64,000 nucleotides of DNA from Rhodospirillales bacterium. GTDB taxonomy: Bacteria; Pseudomonadota; Alphaproteobacteria; Reyranellales; Reyranellaceae. The stretch covers positions 1,054,001-1,118,000 of the forward strand of contig CP064988.1 of the NCBI GenBank assembly GCA_016699855.1. The letters run 5' to 3'. Position 1 is the stretch's first letter, and each line of letters starts with the position of its first letter. Below the pieces are notes generated by a model, which was given only the letters and a program-made list of their open reading frames with translations, ran no database searches and had not been told where the DNA came from. The position numbers were made by a program, and so were the translations under genes. Of this stretch, positions 8,778 through 17,569 are shown one piece after another.

Positions 8778-9254
8778 ATGACCGATGTCGTCGAATTGAC
8801 GGAGGGCCGCGGCGAGCTCGCGCGCGCCGTGCTCTCGGATCTGCCGGAATGGTTCGGCCGGCCGGACGCGCTTTTGGAGTACGTCCGCGCCGCCGACCGC
8901 CAGACCATGCTGGCGCTGCGGCTGGACGACGGCCGTCCTATCGGCTTCCTGTCGCTGCGCGCGCATTCGCCGGTCTCCTCGGAAGCCTACGTGCTCGGCG
9001 TCATGCGGCGCTGGCACCGGCGGGGCCACGGCCGCCGGCTGTTCGACGCCGCCGCGCGCCTTCTCGCCGCGCGAGGCGTGCGCAACCTCACGGTCAAGAC
9101 GCTGGCGGCGGACCACCCCGATCCGCACTACGCCGCGACCCGCGCGTTCTACGAGGCGCTGGGATTCGAACCGCTGGAGGTCTTCCCCGATCTGTGGGGC
9201 GCCGGCACGCCGTGCCTGCTGATGCTCAAGCGCCTCGAGGCGCCCGCGCGCTAG
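8778..9254 (+). CDS. GNAT-family N-acetyltransferase
   Basis: A 158-residue acetyltransferase. The acetyl-CoA pyrophosphate loop reads RRWHRRGHGRRLFDAAARLL (Q/RxxGxG/A type) at about residues 75-95, and the C-terminal RAFYEALGFEPLEVF is the usual beta5/alpha4 element. ATG 8778 follows AAGGAG with an 8-base spacer. The gene overlaps the 3' end of the convergent HAD gene by four bases. The acceptor substrate is not predictable. Confidence 0.85.
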   Translation: MTDVVELTEGRGELARAVLSDLPEWFGRPDALLEYVRAADRQTMLALRLDDGRPIGFLSLRAHSPVSSEAYVLGVMRRWHRRGHGRRLFDAAARLLAARGVRNLTVKTLAADHPDPHYAATRAFYEALGFEPLEVFPDLWGAGTPCLLMLKRLEAPAR

Positions 9255-9898
9255 ACGTCCAGCAGGCGCGGCAGCTCGCGCATGTCGGTGAACACCAAGC
9301 CGCCGGCCGCCGCGAGCCCGTCCCTGTCGGCGTAGGGCGCGCCGGCGTAGCTCAGCACCCGCATGCCCGCGGCGACGCCGGCCTGCGTGCCGGCGACGGA
9401 ATCCTCGACCACGACGCAATCCCCCGGGGCCGCGCCCATCTCCTCGGCGGCGAACAGGAACAGATCGGGGAACGGCTTGCCGCGCGCCACCTGCGTGGAC
9501 GAATGGATGCGGCCCGCGAAGCGGTCCCACAGGCCGGCGGCGCCCAGCGTGATCCGCATCTTGCCGATCTCTCCGGACGAGGCGACGCAGGTCCGGTGCT
9601 CCGCCAGCTCGACGGCGTCGATCGCCATCTCCACGCCCGGCACCGCGGCGACGCCCTCGCGCCGGAACGCCTCGAACGTCTCCGCCTGGAGGCGCTCGAC
9701 GAAATCCGCCGGCAGCGCGCGGCCCAGTTCGCGCTCGACGATCTCGACGCAGGATCTCATCGACCGCCCCACCAGCCGCCGCATCGTCTCGGCCACGTCC
9801 CACGCCAGCCCCTCGCGGTTGAGCGCGGCGGCGAAGCAGCGGTTGGAGAGCGGCTCGGTGTCGACCAGAACGCCGTCGCAGTCGAAGATCACGAGCAT
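9251..9898 (-). CDS. HAD-superfamily hydrolase, second copy
   Basis: A 215-residue HAD subfamily IA phosphatase with motif I LVIFDCDGVLVDTE at residues 2-15, CVASSGE (motif II), ARGKPFPDLFLFAAE (motif III) and VVEDSVAGTQAGVAAGM (motif IV). It shares layout and many stretches with the HAD gene at 8038-8679, which suggests an old duplication. ATG 9898 begins the first beta strand; 9964 would add a non-conserved leader. Substrate unknown. Confidence 0.88.
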   Translation of the reverse strand: MLVIFDCDGVLVDTEPLSNRCFAAALNREGLAWDVAETMRRLVGRSMRSCVEIVERELGRALPADFVERLQAETFEAFRREGVAAVPGVEMAIDAVELAEHRTCVASSGEIGKMRITLGAAGLWDRFAGRIHSSTQVARGKPFPDLFLFAAEEMGAAPGDCVVVEDSVAGTQAGVAAGMRVLSYAGAPYADRDGLAAAGGLVFTDMRELPRLLDV

Positions 9899-10001
9899 CG
9901 CGGGCCATCCATGGCGGCGGGATGCGGTGGCGGCGGCGTCGACGGCATGGCCCGCTTCTAGCACGACGGCTAGACTCGGGAAATTAAGAGGTGGAGGGAT
10001 C

Positions 10002-11388
10002 GTGACCGGGGATCTGAAAACGCGGATCGCGCGCGTCGCGCACGCCGCCTACGCGCAGCACCGCGAGCTGTGCGGGGTGCCGGCGATGGCCGCCGGCGTC
10101 GTCGTCGACGGCGAGCTGGTGGCGTTCAGCGGCTTCGGCGCGCGGCGCCACTCGCTGTTCCGCATCGCCTCGATGACCAAGAGCTTCACGGCGGCGGCGG
10201 CGCTGACGCTGCGCGACGAGGGCCGGCTCGACCTCGACAGGCCCATCGCCGACTACGCGCCGGAATTCGCCGGCCTGCGCGGCCCGACGTCGGATTCGCC
10301 GGCGATCACCACGCGGCATCTGCTGTCGATGGCGTCGGGCCTCGCCACCGACGATCCGTGGGGCGACCGCCATCTCGACATCGCCGACGCCGCGCTCGAC
10401 GCTGTCGTGCGCGCCGGGCCGCTGTTCGCCGCGACGCCGGGGACGGTGTTCGAGTACTCCAACCTCGGCTACGCGCTGATCGGCCGCGTCATGCACCGCG
10501 CGTCGGGCGCGCGGCCGCAGGAGCTGATCACCGAGCGGCTGCTGCGGCCGCTGGGGATGACGCGCACCGTGTGGGAGGCCAAGGACGCGCCCGCCGGCAC
10601 CGACGTGATCGTCGGCGTGAGGTCGGACGATGGCGCGCCCGAGCCGACGCCGCGCGACGGCGGCCTCGCGCCGATGGGCGGGCTGTGGTCGACCGTCGCC
10701 GATCTCGCGAAGTGGGTCGACTTCCTCGCCGACGCGTGGCCGGCGCGCGACGGCGCCGACCGCGGGCCGCTGTCGCGCGCCTCGCGACGCGAGATGCAGC
10801 GGATCGGGACGGCGGCCGAGCCGTTCGAGTCGCGCTCCGCCGACGGCACGACGTGGCCCTTCACCGGCGGCTACGGCCTGGGGCTGCAGATCGGCCACGA
10901 CGCGGCGCTGGGCGAGGTGGTCGAGCATTCCGGCGGCCTGCCCGGCTACGGCTCCAACATGCGCTGGGTGAAGGGCACGCGGCTGGGCCTGATCGCATTG
11001 GGCAATTCGACCTACGCGCCGATGCGGCTGGCGACGCGGCGCGCGCTCGCCGCGCTGGCCGCCGCCGGGATCGCGCGCCGGCCGGCGATCACGGCGCCGC
11101 CGGCGCTGGTCCAGGCCGGCACGGCGTTGTTCGCCCTGTTGATCGACTGGGACGCCGCCCGCGCCCGCGCCCTGTTCGCCGACAACGTCGCGCCCGACGA
11201 CAAGCTGGCGCGGCGGCAGCGCCGCGGCGGCGCTGATCACCCGTCATGGCGCGTTGAAGCTCGCGCGTGTCGAGGCCGTGTCGCGCACCAGCGGCCGCAT
11301 CGTCGCCCACTCGGCGACGAGCGAGATCGTCATCGGCTTCCAGCTCGCGCCCGTGGGAGGCGTGCAAAGATACGACCTGCCCGGCTAG
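10002..11388 (+). pseudogene. Serine beta-lactamase-family hydrolase, interrupted by a frameshift
   Basis: GTG 10002, after GGAGGG, opens a class C/DD-peptidase-fold protein with the catalytic tetrad SMTK at residues 57-60, the tyrosine motif EYSN near residue 150 and a C-terminal glycine-rich HSGGLPGYG. Family members include esterases and peptidases as well as beta-lactamases. The frame stays intact to about 11210 (DNVAPDDKLARRQ), then runs into unrelated sequence. A believable C-terminus (ALITRHGALKLARVEAVSR onward, ending YDLPG at the stop 11386-11388) continues in the next frame. The switch lies in a GCGGCGGC-rich stretch at 11208-11235. It is either a true lesion of the last 60 residues or a base-calling error; the catalytic core is intact. 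Confidence 0.75.
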
Positions 11389-11405
11389 CCGCGTGTGGTA
11401 GCGAC

Positions 11406-12023
11406 CTATCGCGCCACCTGCGCGGCCTCGTAGCCGAGGGCGGCCTGAACGCCGGGGCGGGCGGCGCAGCGCGACTGGTAAGCTTCGATCGCGGCGTGCA
11501 TGGACGTGTCGATCCCGACGCGCGCGGCCAGCGTCAGCCACCAGAACAGATACGCGTCGGCGACCGTGAACGCGCCGCCAACCAGATAGTCGCGGTCTTT
11601 GAGGCCGTCGGCGACGATTTCCAGCCGCTTGGGCGCGGCGGCCCGAGCCGCGGACCTGGCCGCGTCGTCGCTCTCGGGCGTGAACATCATGTAGAAGACG
11701 CGCTTGTGCATCTCCGTGCCCACGAAATTCAGCCATTCGATGACGCGGTAGCGCTCGTCGGTCCCGAACGCCGGGCACAGGCCGCTCTCCGGCTTCAGGT
11801 CGCCCAGATACTGCAGGACGCTCGGCCCCTCGGTCAGCACGCTGCCATCGTCGCGGCGCAAGGTGGGAACCGCCCCCTTCGGGTTGATGTCGAACAGGCT
11901 ACCGCCGCCCTCGATCTCCTTCGTCGACAGGGTCACGCGCCGGAGCGTCACCGGAATGCCGGCCTCGCGGCAGACGATGTGCGACGCCAGCGAGCAGGCG
12001 AACGGCGCGTAGAAGAGTTCCAT
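11406..12023 (-). CDS. Glutathione S-transferase family protein
   Basis: A 205-residue cytosolic GST. The N-terminal thioredoxin-like domain starts MELFYAPFACSLASHIVCRE, and the glutathione-binding cis-proline region is GAVPTLRRDDGSVLTEGPSV (about residues 51-70). The C-terminal helical domain includes GAFTVADAYLFWWLT, the usual N-capping box. It reacts electrophiles or hydroperoxides with glutathione. ATG 12023 was chosen at the start of the first beta strand. Divergent from a TetR gene, with AT-rich operator-like repeats between, so it is probably repressed by that regulator. Confidence 0.9.
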   Translation of the reverse strand: MELFYAPFACSLASHIVCREAGIPVTLRRVTLSTKEIEGGGSLFDINPKGAVPTLRRDDGSVLTEGPSVLQYLGDLKPESGLCPAFGTDERYRVIEWLNFVGTEMHKRVFYMMFTPESDDAARSAARAAAPKRLEIVADGLKDRDYLVGGAFTVADAYLFWWLTLAARVGIDTSMHAAIEAYQSRCAARPGVQAALGYEAAQVAR

Positions 12024-12054
12024 GACGGCGTCTCCATGATTGGCATATATTATG

Positions 12055-12071
12055 TTCTTTTTAGTACAAAA
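12055..12071. promoter_or_regulatory. Operator-like site 1 (GST/TetR)
   Basis: TTCTTTTTAGTACAAAA, an imperfect dyad matching the second site at 12098-12114 in the positions TTCTT and GTACA-AA. The two sites start 43 bp apart, about four helical turns, in the 103-bp divergent gap. Typical placement for a TetR repressor acting on its own gene and its neighbour. Confidence 0.5.
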
Positions 12072-12097
12072 CTGTTCAGCGCGGGTCAAGAATTATA

Positions 12098-12114
12098 TTC
12101 TTACCGGTACAGAA
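12098..12114. promoter_or_regulatory. Operator-like site 2 (GST/TetR)
   Basis: TTCTTACCGGTACAGAA, a near-palindrome around TACCGGTA, 12 bases before the TetR start codon. It overlaps AAGAAT-TAT-ATTCTT (12088-12102), a perfect 6-bp inverted repeat. Position suggests autoregulation. Confidence 0.5.
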
Positions 12115-12126
12115 TGAGGCGACGAC

Positions 12127-12726
12127 ATGGCACGGCCCCGATCCTTCGATTTCGATGAGGCGCTCACCGCGGCGACCCGGGTCTTTCTGGCGCACGGCTT
12201 CGATGGCGCCACCCTGGACGACCTGACCGGCGCGATGGGCATCAACAAGCCGAGCCTCTACGCCGCCTTCGGCGACAAGGAGGCGCTCTACGCTAGGGTT
12301 CTCGAGGGCTACGCGGCGATGGCGAAGTCGGTCATGGAGTCGGCGCTCGACGCCGGCGACACTCTGGAGCACGCCGGACAGCGCCTGCTGTCGGGCGCCA
12401 TCGAAGTCTATGCGCCCGCCAAGGGCGACCATCTCGGTTGCCTGATCGCCACGACGGCGACAACGGCCGCGGGCTCGAATCCCGCCGTCAGGGCCGCGCT
12501 GTCGGCGTTCCTGTCGGACGTCGACCAGTTGATCAGGGCGGCGATCAAGCGGCGCTTCGGCGGCGAACTGGCCGAAGGAAGCGTGGCGGCGGCGGCCGAC
12601 GTGCTGAGCGCGGCGATGTACTCGATCGCCATCCGCGCGCGCGCCGGCGCATCGAGACGACAACTCTCGGCGATCGCGGAACGCGCCGTCGCGACGATGG
12701 GCATGATCGCGAGAACGCGCGCCTGA
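12127..12726 (+). CDS. TetR-family transcriptional regulator
   Basis: A 199-residue repressor. The N-terminal TetR helix-turn-helix covers about residues 8-55 (FDEALTAATRVFLAHGFDGA, then LTGAMGINKPSLYAAFGDKE, the recognition helix). The C-terminal ligand domain has the CLIATTATTAAGSNPAVRAAL segment found in TetR_C-type domains. It is transcribed divergently from a GST gene, with paired operator-like sites between, so the likely role is an electrophile- or drug-responsive repressor of the GST and itself. Confidence 0.92.
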   Translation: MARPRSFDFDEALTAATRVFLAHGFDGATLDDLTGAMGINKPSLYAAFGDKEALYARVLEGYAAMAKSVMESALDAGDTLEHAGQRLLSGAIEVYAPAKGDHLGCLIATTATTAAGSNPAVRAALSAFLSDVDQLIRAAIKRRFGGELAEGSVAAAADVLSAAMYSIAIRARAGASRRQLSAIAERAVATMGMIARTRA

Positions 12727-12827
12727 CCGGGAGGCGCGCCCATCCCGGGGCCGGCGCGAGGAGCGACGAGTCCGACACCGGCGTAGCCCTATCGTCGCGA
12801 GCGCAGCGCGGATCTCTTTGGGACCGC

Positions 12828-12856
12828 CGGCGTCTTCTTGAGCCGGCGAGACGCCG
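12828..12856. terminator. Hairpin between convergent TetR and mcd genes
   Basis: Stem CGGCGTCT / AGACGCCG with a 13-base loop containing CTTCTTG, about 100 bases after the TetR stop and 45 bases beyond the mcd stop on the other strand. No clear T-run; possible bidirectional stop. Confidence 0.35.
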
Positions 12857-12900
12857 TCGCTCCCAGGAAGGCAGGTGCGTCCGACTAAACGCTCGCTTCT

Positions 12901-14598
12901 CTAGTTCCGCCCGTCGATCAACCCGCGGCAGACGACCTGGGCCTGGATCTCGGCGGCGCCCTCGAAGATGTTGAGGATGCGCGCGTCGCACAGCACGCGG
13001 CTGATCGGATACTCCATCGCGTAGCCGTTGCCGCCGTGCACCTGCAGCGCGTTGTCGGCGTTGGTCCACGCCACGCGCGCGGCCAGCAGCTTGGCCATGC
13101 CGGCCTCGATGTCGCAGCGGCGGTCGCCGTCCTTCTCGCGCGCCGAGAAATAGGTGAGCTGGCGCGCCACCATGGTCTCGACCGCCATCCACGCGATCTT
13201 CCCGGCCACCCGCGGGAAGGCGTAGATCGGCTTGCCGAACTGCGTCCGGTCCTGGGCGTAGCGCAGGCCCAGCTCCATGGCGCACTGCGCGACGCCGACG
13301 GCGCGCGCCGCCGTCTGGATGCGGGCGCTCTCGAACGTCGCCATGAGCTGCTTGAAGCCGTTGCCCTCCTGCTCGCCCAGCAGGTTCGCGGCCGGCACCT
13401 CGAAGCCGTCGAATCCCAGCTCGTATTCCTTCATGCCGCGGTAGCCCAGCACCTTGATCTCGCCGCCGGTCATGCCCTTTGCGGGGAACGGCTCGGCCTC
13501 GGTACCGCGCGGCTTCTCGGCCAGCAGCATCGACAGGCCCTGGTAGCCCGGCTTGTCGGCGTTGGTGCGCACCAGCATCGTCATGATGTCGGCGCGCGCG
13601 GCGTGGGTGATCCAGGTCTTGGCGCCGTTGACCTTGTAGACGTCGCCCTCGCGCGTGGCCCGCGTGCGCAGGCTCGCGAGGTCGGAGCCGGTGTTGGGTT
13701 CGGTGAACACCGCCGTCGGCAGGATCTCGCCGCGCGCGATGGCGCCGAGATACTTGGCCTTCTGCGCGTCGGTGCCGCCCAGCCGGATCAGCTCGCCCGC
13801 GATCTCCGAGCGCGTGCCCAGCGAGCCGACGCCGATGTAGCCGCGCGACAGCTCCTCGGTGACGACGCACATCGCCAGCTTGCCCATGCCCAGCCCGCCC
13901 CACTCCTCCGGGATGGTCAGGCCGAACACGCCCATCTCCGCCATCTTCGACACCACCGGCATCGGGATCAGCTCGTCGCGCAGGTGCCAGCCATGGGCGT
14001 GCGGCAGCACCTCCTCGCCGACGAAGCGGCGGAACTGGTCGCGCACCATCTCCAGCGCCTCGTCGTCGAGGCCCAGCGCGCCGAAATCGCCGGTGTCGAG
14101 CGCGTCGGTCAGCAGCTCGGCGATGCGCTGGCGCACGACCGCGGTGTTGCCGCCGGCGGCGAGACGGCGCGCCGCGGCCGTCTCGAACGGACGCAGATCG
14201 GCGTCGGTCAGGCCGAGATCGGCCGGCCGCAGCACCTCGACCTGGCTGATGGCGATGCCGCCCGCGAGCTGGTTGAGATATTCGCCGAAGGCCGCCTGGA
14301 GGATCAGCTTCTCCAGCTCGCCGAGACGGCCGGCCTCGGCCAGCGCGCCGGCCCAGCGCCGCATCTGGCGCAGGCCGGCGACGTAGGTGGCGATCCAGGC
14401 ATAGCCGTGGGCGGCGAACTGCTCGCGCTCCAGCAGCTTGGCATCGACGCGGCCCTGCGGCGCCACCAGCCGGCGCACGGCGGCGCGGGCGGCGGCGTCG
14501 AACGCCTCGGCGGCGCGCTCGGCCTCGGCGCACAGCGCCAGCAGATCGGGAAGGACCGGCGGGTCCATGGCGGCGGGCATCTTCTCGGCGACGGACAT
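12901..14598 (-). CDS. mcd: (2S)-methylsuccinyl-CoA dehydrogenase, ethylmalonyl-CoA pathway
   Basis: A 565-residue FAD-dependent acyl-CoA dehydrogenase with an extra N-terminal helical domain of about 160 residues, the hallmark that separates Mcd from ordinary 380-residue acyl-CoA dehydrogenases. The core has TAVFTEPNTGSDLASLRTRA (FAD/substrate loop), KTWITHAARADI, YAQDRTQFGKPI and the C-terminal QVHGGNGYAMEYPISR. It oxidises (2S)-methylsuccinyl-CoA to mesaconyl-CoA and passes electrons to ETF. The assignment is strengthened by the adjacent crotonyl-CoA carboxylase/reductase on the same strand, about 250 bp upstream across an inverted-repeat element. ATG 14598 follows a CCGGAG-like site. Confidence 0.9.
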   Translation of the reverse strand: MSVAEKMPAAMDPPVLPDLLALCAEAERAAEAFDAAARAAVRRLVAPQGRVDAKLLEREQFAAHGYAWIATYVAGLRQMRRWAGALAEAGRLGELEKLILQAAFGEYLNQLAGGIAISQVEVLRPADLGLTDADLRPFETAAARRLAAGGNTAVVRQRIAELLTDALDTGDFGALGLDDEALEMVRDQFRRFVGEEVLPHAHGWHLRDELIPMPVVSKMAEMGVFGLTIPEEWGGLGMGKLAMCVVTEELSRGYIGVGSLGTRSEIAGELIRLGGTDAQKAKYLGAIARGEILPTAVFTEPNTGSDLASLRTRATREGDVYKVNGAKTWITHAARADIMTMLVRTNADKPGYQGLSMLLAEKPRGTEAEPFPAKGMTGGEIKVLGYRGMKEYELGFDGFEVPAANLLGEQEGNGFKQLMATFESARIQTAARAVGVAQCAMELGLRYAQDRTQFGKPIYAFPRVAGKIAWMAVETMVARQLTYFSAREKDGDRRCDIEAGMAKLLAARVAWTNADNALQVHGGNGYAMEYPISRVLCDARILNIFEGAAEIQAQVVCRGLIDGRN

Positions 14599-14660
14599 CG
14601 GCGGACTCCGGAGGCAAAAACGATTCGCGCTGTCGTGCGACGGTCGGGCGCGGGGGAAAG

Positions 14661-14835
14661 CCCCTCATCCGCCCTTCGGGCACCTCCCCCGAAGACGGGG
14701 GAGAAGGGAAAACGCGGCGGCCACCCCTTCCCTTCTCCCCATCGACGGGGAGAAGGAGGGACACGGGCGGCCATACCCTCTTCCCTTCTCGTCCGTCTTC
14801 GGGGGAGAAGGTGGCGCGCAGCGCCGGATGAGGGG
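14661..14835. repeat. Large inverted-repeat intergenic element between ccr and mcd
   Basis: The left arm begins CCCCTCATCCGCCCTTCGGG and contains CCCCCGAAGACGGGGGAGAA; the right arm ends GCGCCGGATGAGGGG. Inner stretches CTTCTCCCC and GGGGAGAAGG also pair. This is a family of mosaic palindromes common between genes in alphaproteobacteria. It fills the whole ccr-mcd gap and would fold strongly in the transcript. Confidence 0.75.
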
Positions 14836-14847
14836 TCTTCGCGCGCC

Positions 14848-16143
14848 CTACTCCTCGAGCGCGTCCTCGACGGTGCGCAGGCCGGGGCGGCGGGCGGTGA
14901 CGAGCACGGCCATGTTCCCGGGCTTGTGCTGGTTCTTCCACATCTTGGTGTGGGCGCGCGGAATGTCCTCCCAGGCGAAGACCTCGCTCATGCAGGGATC
15001 GACGCGGCGCTCGATCACCAGCTGATTGGCCTGGCTGGCCTGCAGCAGGTTGGCGAAGTGGCTGCCCTGGATGCGCTTCTGGCGCATCCACACGAAGCGC
15101 GCGTCCATGGTGAGGTTGTAGCCGGTGGTGCCGGCGCAGAACACCACCATGCCGCCGCGCTTCACGATGAAGCACGACACCGGGAAGGTCTGCTCGCCCG
15201 GGTGCTCGAACACGAAGTCGACGTCGTTGCCCTTGCCGGTGTGCTGCCAGATCGCCGCGCCGAATTTGCGGCACTTCTTCATGTACTCGGCATAGCCCTT
15301 CTGGTCGTCGACGTCCGGCAGCTGGCCCCAGCAGTCGAAATCGTTGCGGTTGATGACGCCCTTGGCGCCCAGCGACATCACGAAGTCGCGCTTGCTCTCG
15401 TCGGAGATCACGCCGATGGCGTTGGCGCCGGCCGCCGCGATGAGCTGCACCGCCATCGAGCCGATGCCGCCGGCGGCGCCCCACACCAGCACGTTGTGGC
15501 CCGGCCGCAGGATGTGCGGGCGGTGGCCGAACAGCATCCGGTACGCCGTCGCCAGCGTCAGGACGTAGCAGCCGCTCTCCTCCCAGGTCAGATGGCGCGG
15601 GCGCTGCATGAGCTGGCGCGCCTGCACGCGGCAGAACTGGGCGAACGATCCGTCCGGCGTCTCGTAGCCCCAGATGCGCTGGCTCGGCGAGAACATCGGG
15701 TCGCCGCCGTTGCACTCCTCGTCGTCGCCGTCGTCCTGGTTGCAGTGGACCACGACCTCGTCGCCGACCTTCCACCGCTTCACCTTGGCGCCGATCGCCC
15801 AGACGATGCCCGAGGCGTCGGAGCCGGCGACGTGGAACGGCTGCTTGTGCACGTCGAACGGCGAGATCGGCAGGCCGAGCCCGGCCCAGACGCCGTTGTA
15901 GTTCACGCCGGCGGCCATCACGAGCACCAGCACCTCGTCCTCGCCGATGGTGTGGGTCGGCACGACCTCGAGCTTCATCGAGTCCTCGGGCGGCCCGTGG
16001 CGGTCGCGCCGGATGGCCCACGCGTACATGTTCTTCGGCACGTGGCCGAGCGGCGGGATCTCGCCGACCTCGTAGAGGTCCTTCTTCGGACGATCCGCCG
16101 TCGGATGCGGAACGGCCGACACGACGGCCAAAGCTGCGCTCAT
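14848..16143 (-). CDS. ccr: Crotonyl-CoA carboxylase/reductase
   Basis: The 431-residue key enzyme of the ethylmalonyl-CoA pathway: NADPH-dependent reductive carboxylation of crotonyl-CoA to (2S)-ethylmalonyl-CoA. Seen: N-terminal LYEVGEIPPLGHVPKNMYAW, the MDR-family N-domain with FHVAGSDASGIVWAIG, an insert EVVVHCNQDDGDDEECNGGD, the Rossmann motif VWGAAGGIGSMAVQLIAAAG and CO2/CoA-site stretches such as FVFEHPGEQTFPVS. The insert and the N-terminal GHVPKNMYAW distinguish Ccr from other medium-chain reductases. ATG 16143 follows GGAGGG. Its promoter candidate sits inside an inverted repeat (16205-16245). Confidence 0.96.
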   Translation of the reverse strand: MSAALAVVSAVPHPTADRPKKDLYEVGEIPPLGHVPKNMYAWAIRRDRHGPPEDSMKLEVVPTHTIGEDEVLVLVMAAGVNYNGVWAGLGLPISPFDVHKQPFHVAGSDASGIVWAIGAKVKRWKVGDEVVVHCNQDDGDDEECNGGDPMFSPSQRIWGYETPDGSFAQFCRVQARQLMQRPRHLTWEESGCYVLTLATAYRMLFGHRPHILRPGHNVLVWGAAGGIGSMAVQLIAAAGANAIGVISDESKRDFVMSLGAKGVINRNDFDCWGQLPDVDDQKGYAEYMKKCRKFGAAIWQHTGKGNDVDFVFEHPGEQTFPVSCFIVKRGGMVVFCAGTTGYNLTMDARFVWMRQKRIQGSHFANLLQASQANQLVIERRVDPCMSEVFAWEDIPRAHTKMWKNQHKPGNMAVLVTARRPGLRTVEDALEE

Positions 16144-16204
16144 CTACGAACCCTCCGGAACGACAGACGCCGGCTCGAAAATCCTTGAGCAAGGCGTCTT
16201 ATGC

Positions 16205-16245
16205 TGCGTTGCACCTTAGCGGGATCAAATTTATGACGCAACGCA
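16205..16245 (-). promoter_or_regulatory. Candidate ccr promoter bracketed by an inverted repeat
   Basis: The arms TGCGTTGC (16205-16212) and GCAACGCA (16238-16245) are exact complements. On the minus strand TTGCGT, 17 bases, then TAAGGT makes a sigma70-like promoter lying almost entirely between them, about 70 bases before the ccr start. A regulator bound to both arms would control the promoter directly. Regulation of ccr by TetR-type or PhaR-like proteins is known in other alphaproteobacteria; which regulator applies here is not known. Confidence 0.45.
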
Positions 16246-16418
16246 CAAGATCGTAAAAGATCAAACGCCGCAGTTCGATGATAATATTATTGCGCAGATG
16301 GCATTTTTCCGCACCGCGACAATGGGATGCGCCGCGACGCAGCATCGCCGCGCGACCGCCGACCGGCCGTGTCCGCAATTGCACGGCCGCCACCTCGGCG
16401 AACTTCTACGATGCCGGC

Positions 16419-17486
16419 GTGCGCACCATCGAAGACAAAGCCTTCCTGCTCCTGATCGTCGCGGTGTCGCTGGCGTTACTGTGGGTCGTCTGGTCGTTTC
16501 TCGGCGCGATCCTCTGGGGCACGATCATCGCGATCCTGTTCGCGCCGCTGTGCCGGCGGCTGACGACGGCGTTCGGGGACCGGCGCAATCTCGCGGCGCT
16601 CGCCACGGTCGCCGCCATCGTCGTGATCGTGATCCTGCCGATGACGCTGATCGGCGCGTCCCTGATCCGCGAGGCGTCCGGCGTCTACGGACGCATGCGG
16701 ACCGGCGAGCTGGATGTCGCCCTATCCATCCAGCGGGTCCTCGACGCCCTCCCCGCGTGGGCGACCGGCCTGCTCGGCCATCTCGGCCTCGAGAGCCTCG
16801 ACGCGATGCGCGAGAGGCTGTCCGAGAACCTCATGAAGGGCGGCCAGTTCCTCGCCGAACGGGCGCTCGGCGTCGGCCAGAGCGCGTTCGACTTCGTCGC
16901 GAACCTGTTCGTGATGCTCTATCTGCTGTACTTCCTCCTCCGCGACGAGGCCGCGCTGTTCGCGCGGATCAAGGGCGCGATCCCGCTGCGCCTCGAACTG
17001 CAGCGGGCCCTGTTCCTGAAGTTCACCGTCGTCATCCGCGCCACCGTCAAGAGCGACCTGCTGGTCGCGATGCTGCAGGGCGCGCTCGGCGGCGCGATCT
17101 TCTGGGCGCTCGGCATCGGCGCGCCGCTGCTCTGGGGCGTCGTGATGGCGTTCCTCTCCCTGCTTCCCGTCGTGGGCGCGGGGCTGGTCTGGGCGCCGGT
17201 CGCCATCTACCTCCTGGCGACCGGGGCGGTGTGGCAGGGCGTGGTCCTGATGGCGTACGGGGCGCTCGTCATCGGCCTCGTCGACAATTTCCTGCGTCCG
17301 ATCCTGGTCGGACAGGACACCAAGATGCCGGACTTCGTCGTGCTGATCTCCACGCTCGGCGGGCTCGCGACCTTCGGACTCAACGGATTCGTCCTCGGGC
17401 CCGTGATCGCGGCCCTGTTCATCGCCGTCTGGGACATCGTCTCCGCGACCCGGCGGGAAGCGCGGTCCGACGCCACCCCCGGCTGA
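16419..17486 (+). CDS. AI-2E-family (PerM/TqsA-type) membrane transporter
   Basis: A polytopic inner-membrane protein of about 355 residues, with paired N-terminal helices (AFLLLIVAVSLALLWVVWSF, then an ILWGTIIAILFAPL hairpin), a central soluble domain (about 120-190) and a C-terminal helix cluster containing VMAFLSLLPVVGAGLVWAP and GLVDNFLRPILVG, both family signatures. Members export autoinducer-2 or ions/antiporter substrates; the solute here is unknown. GTG 16419 is preferred as it begins just before the first helix; the frame stays open back to 16278 but that leader is Arg-rich and unlike the family. Confidence 0.82.
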   Translation: MRTIEDKAFLLLIVAVSLALLWVVWSFLGAILWGTIIAILFAPLCRRLTTAFGDRRNLAALATVAAIVVIVILPMTLIGASLIREASGVYGRMRTGELDVALSIQRVLDALPAWATGLLGHLGLESLDAMRERLSENLMKGGQFLAERALGVGQSAFDFVANLFVMLYLLYFLLRDEAALFARIKGAIPLRLELQRALFLKFTVVIRATVKSDLLVAMLQGALGGAIFWALGIGAPLLWGVVMAFLSLLPVVGAGLVWAPVAIYLLATGAVWQGVVLMAYGALVIGLVDNFLRPILVGQDTKMPDFVVLISTLGGLATFGLNGFVLGPVIAALFIAVWDIVSATRREARSDATPG

Positions 17487-17569
17487 ACGACGGCGTCGCC
17501 AGCGGCGCGCACCGCGTTGGACCGCGCCGCGCGGCCGCGCCACACTCCCGAGGATGGAGGGTGGCGGCG

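Noticed and set aside
12545..16192. An open frame of about 1215 codons spanning mcd and ccr
   Set aside because: It has Arg/Gly/Ala-biased content without motifs, while mcd and ccr give perfect family signatures in different frames of the same strand. High GC makes stop-free shadows common.
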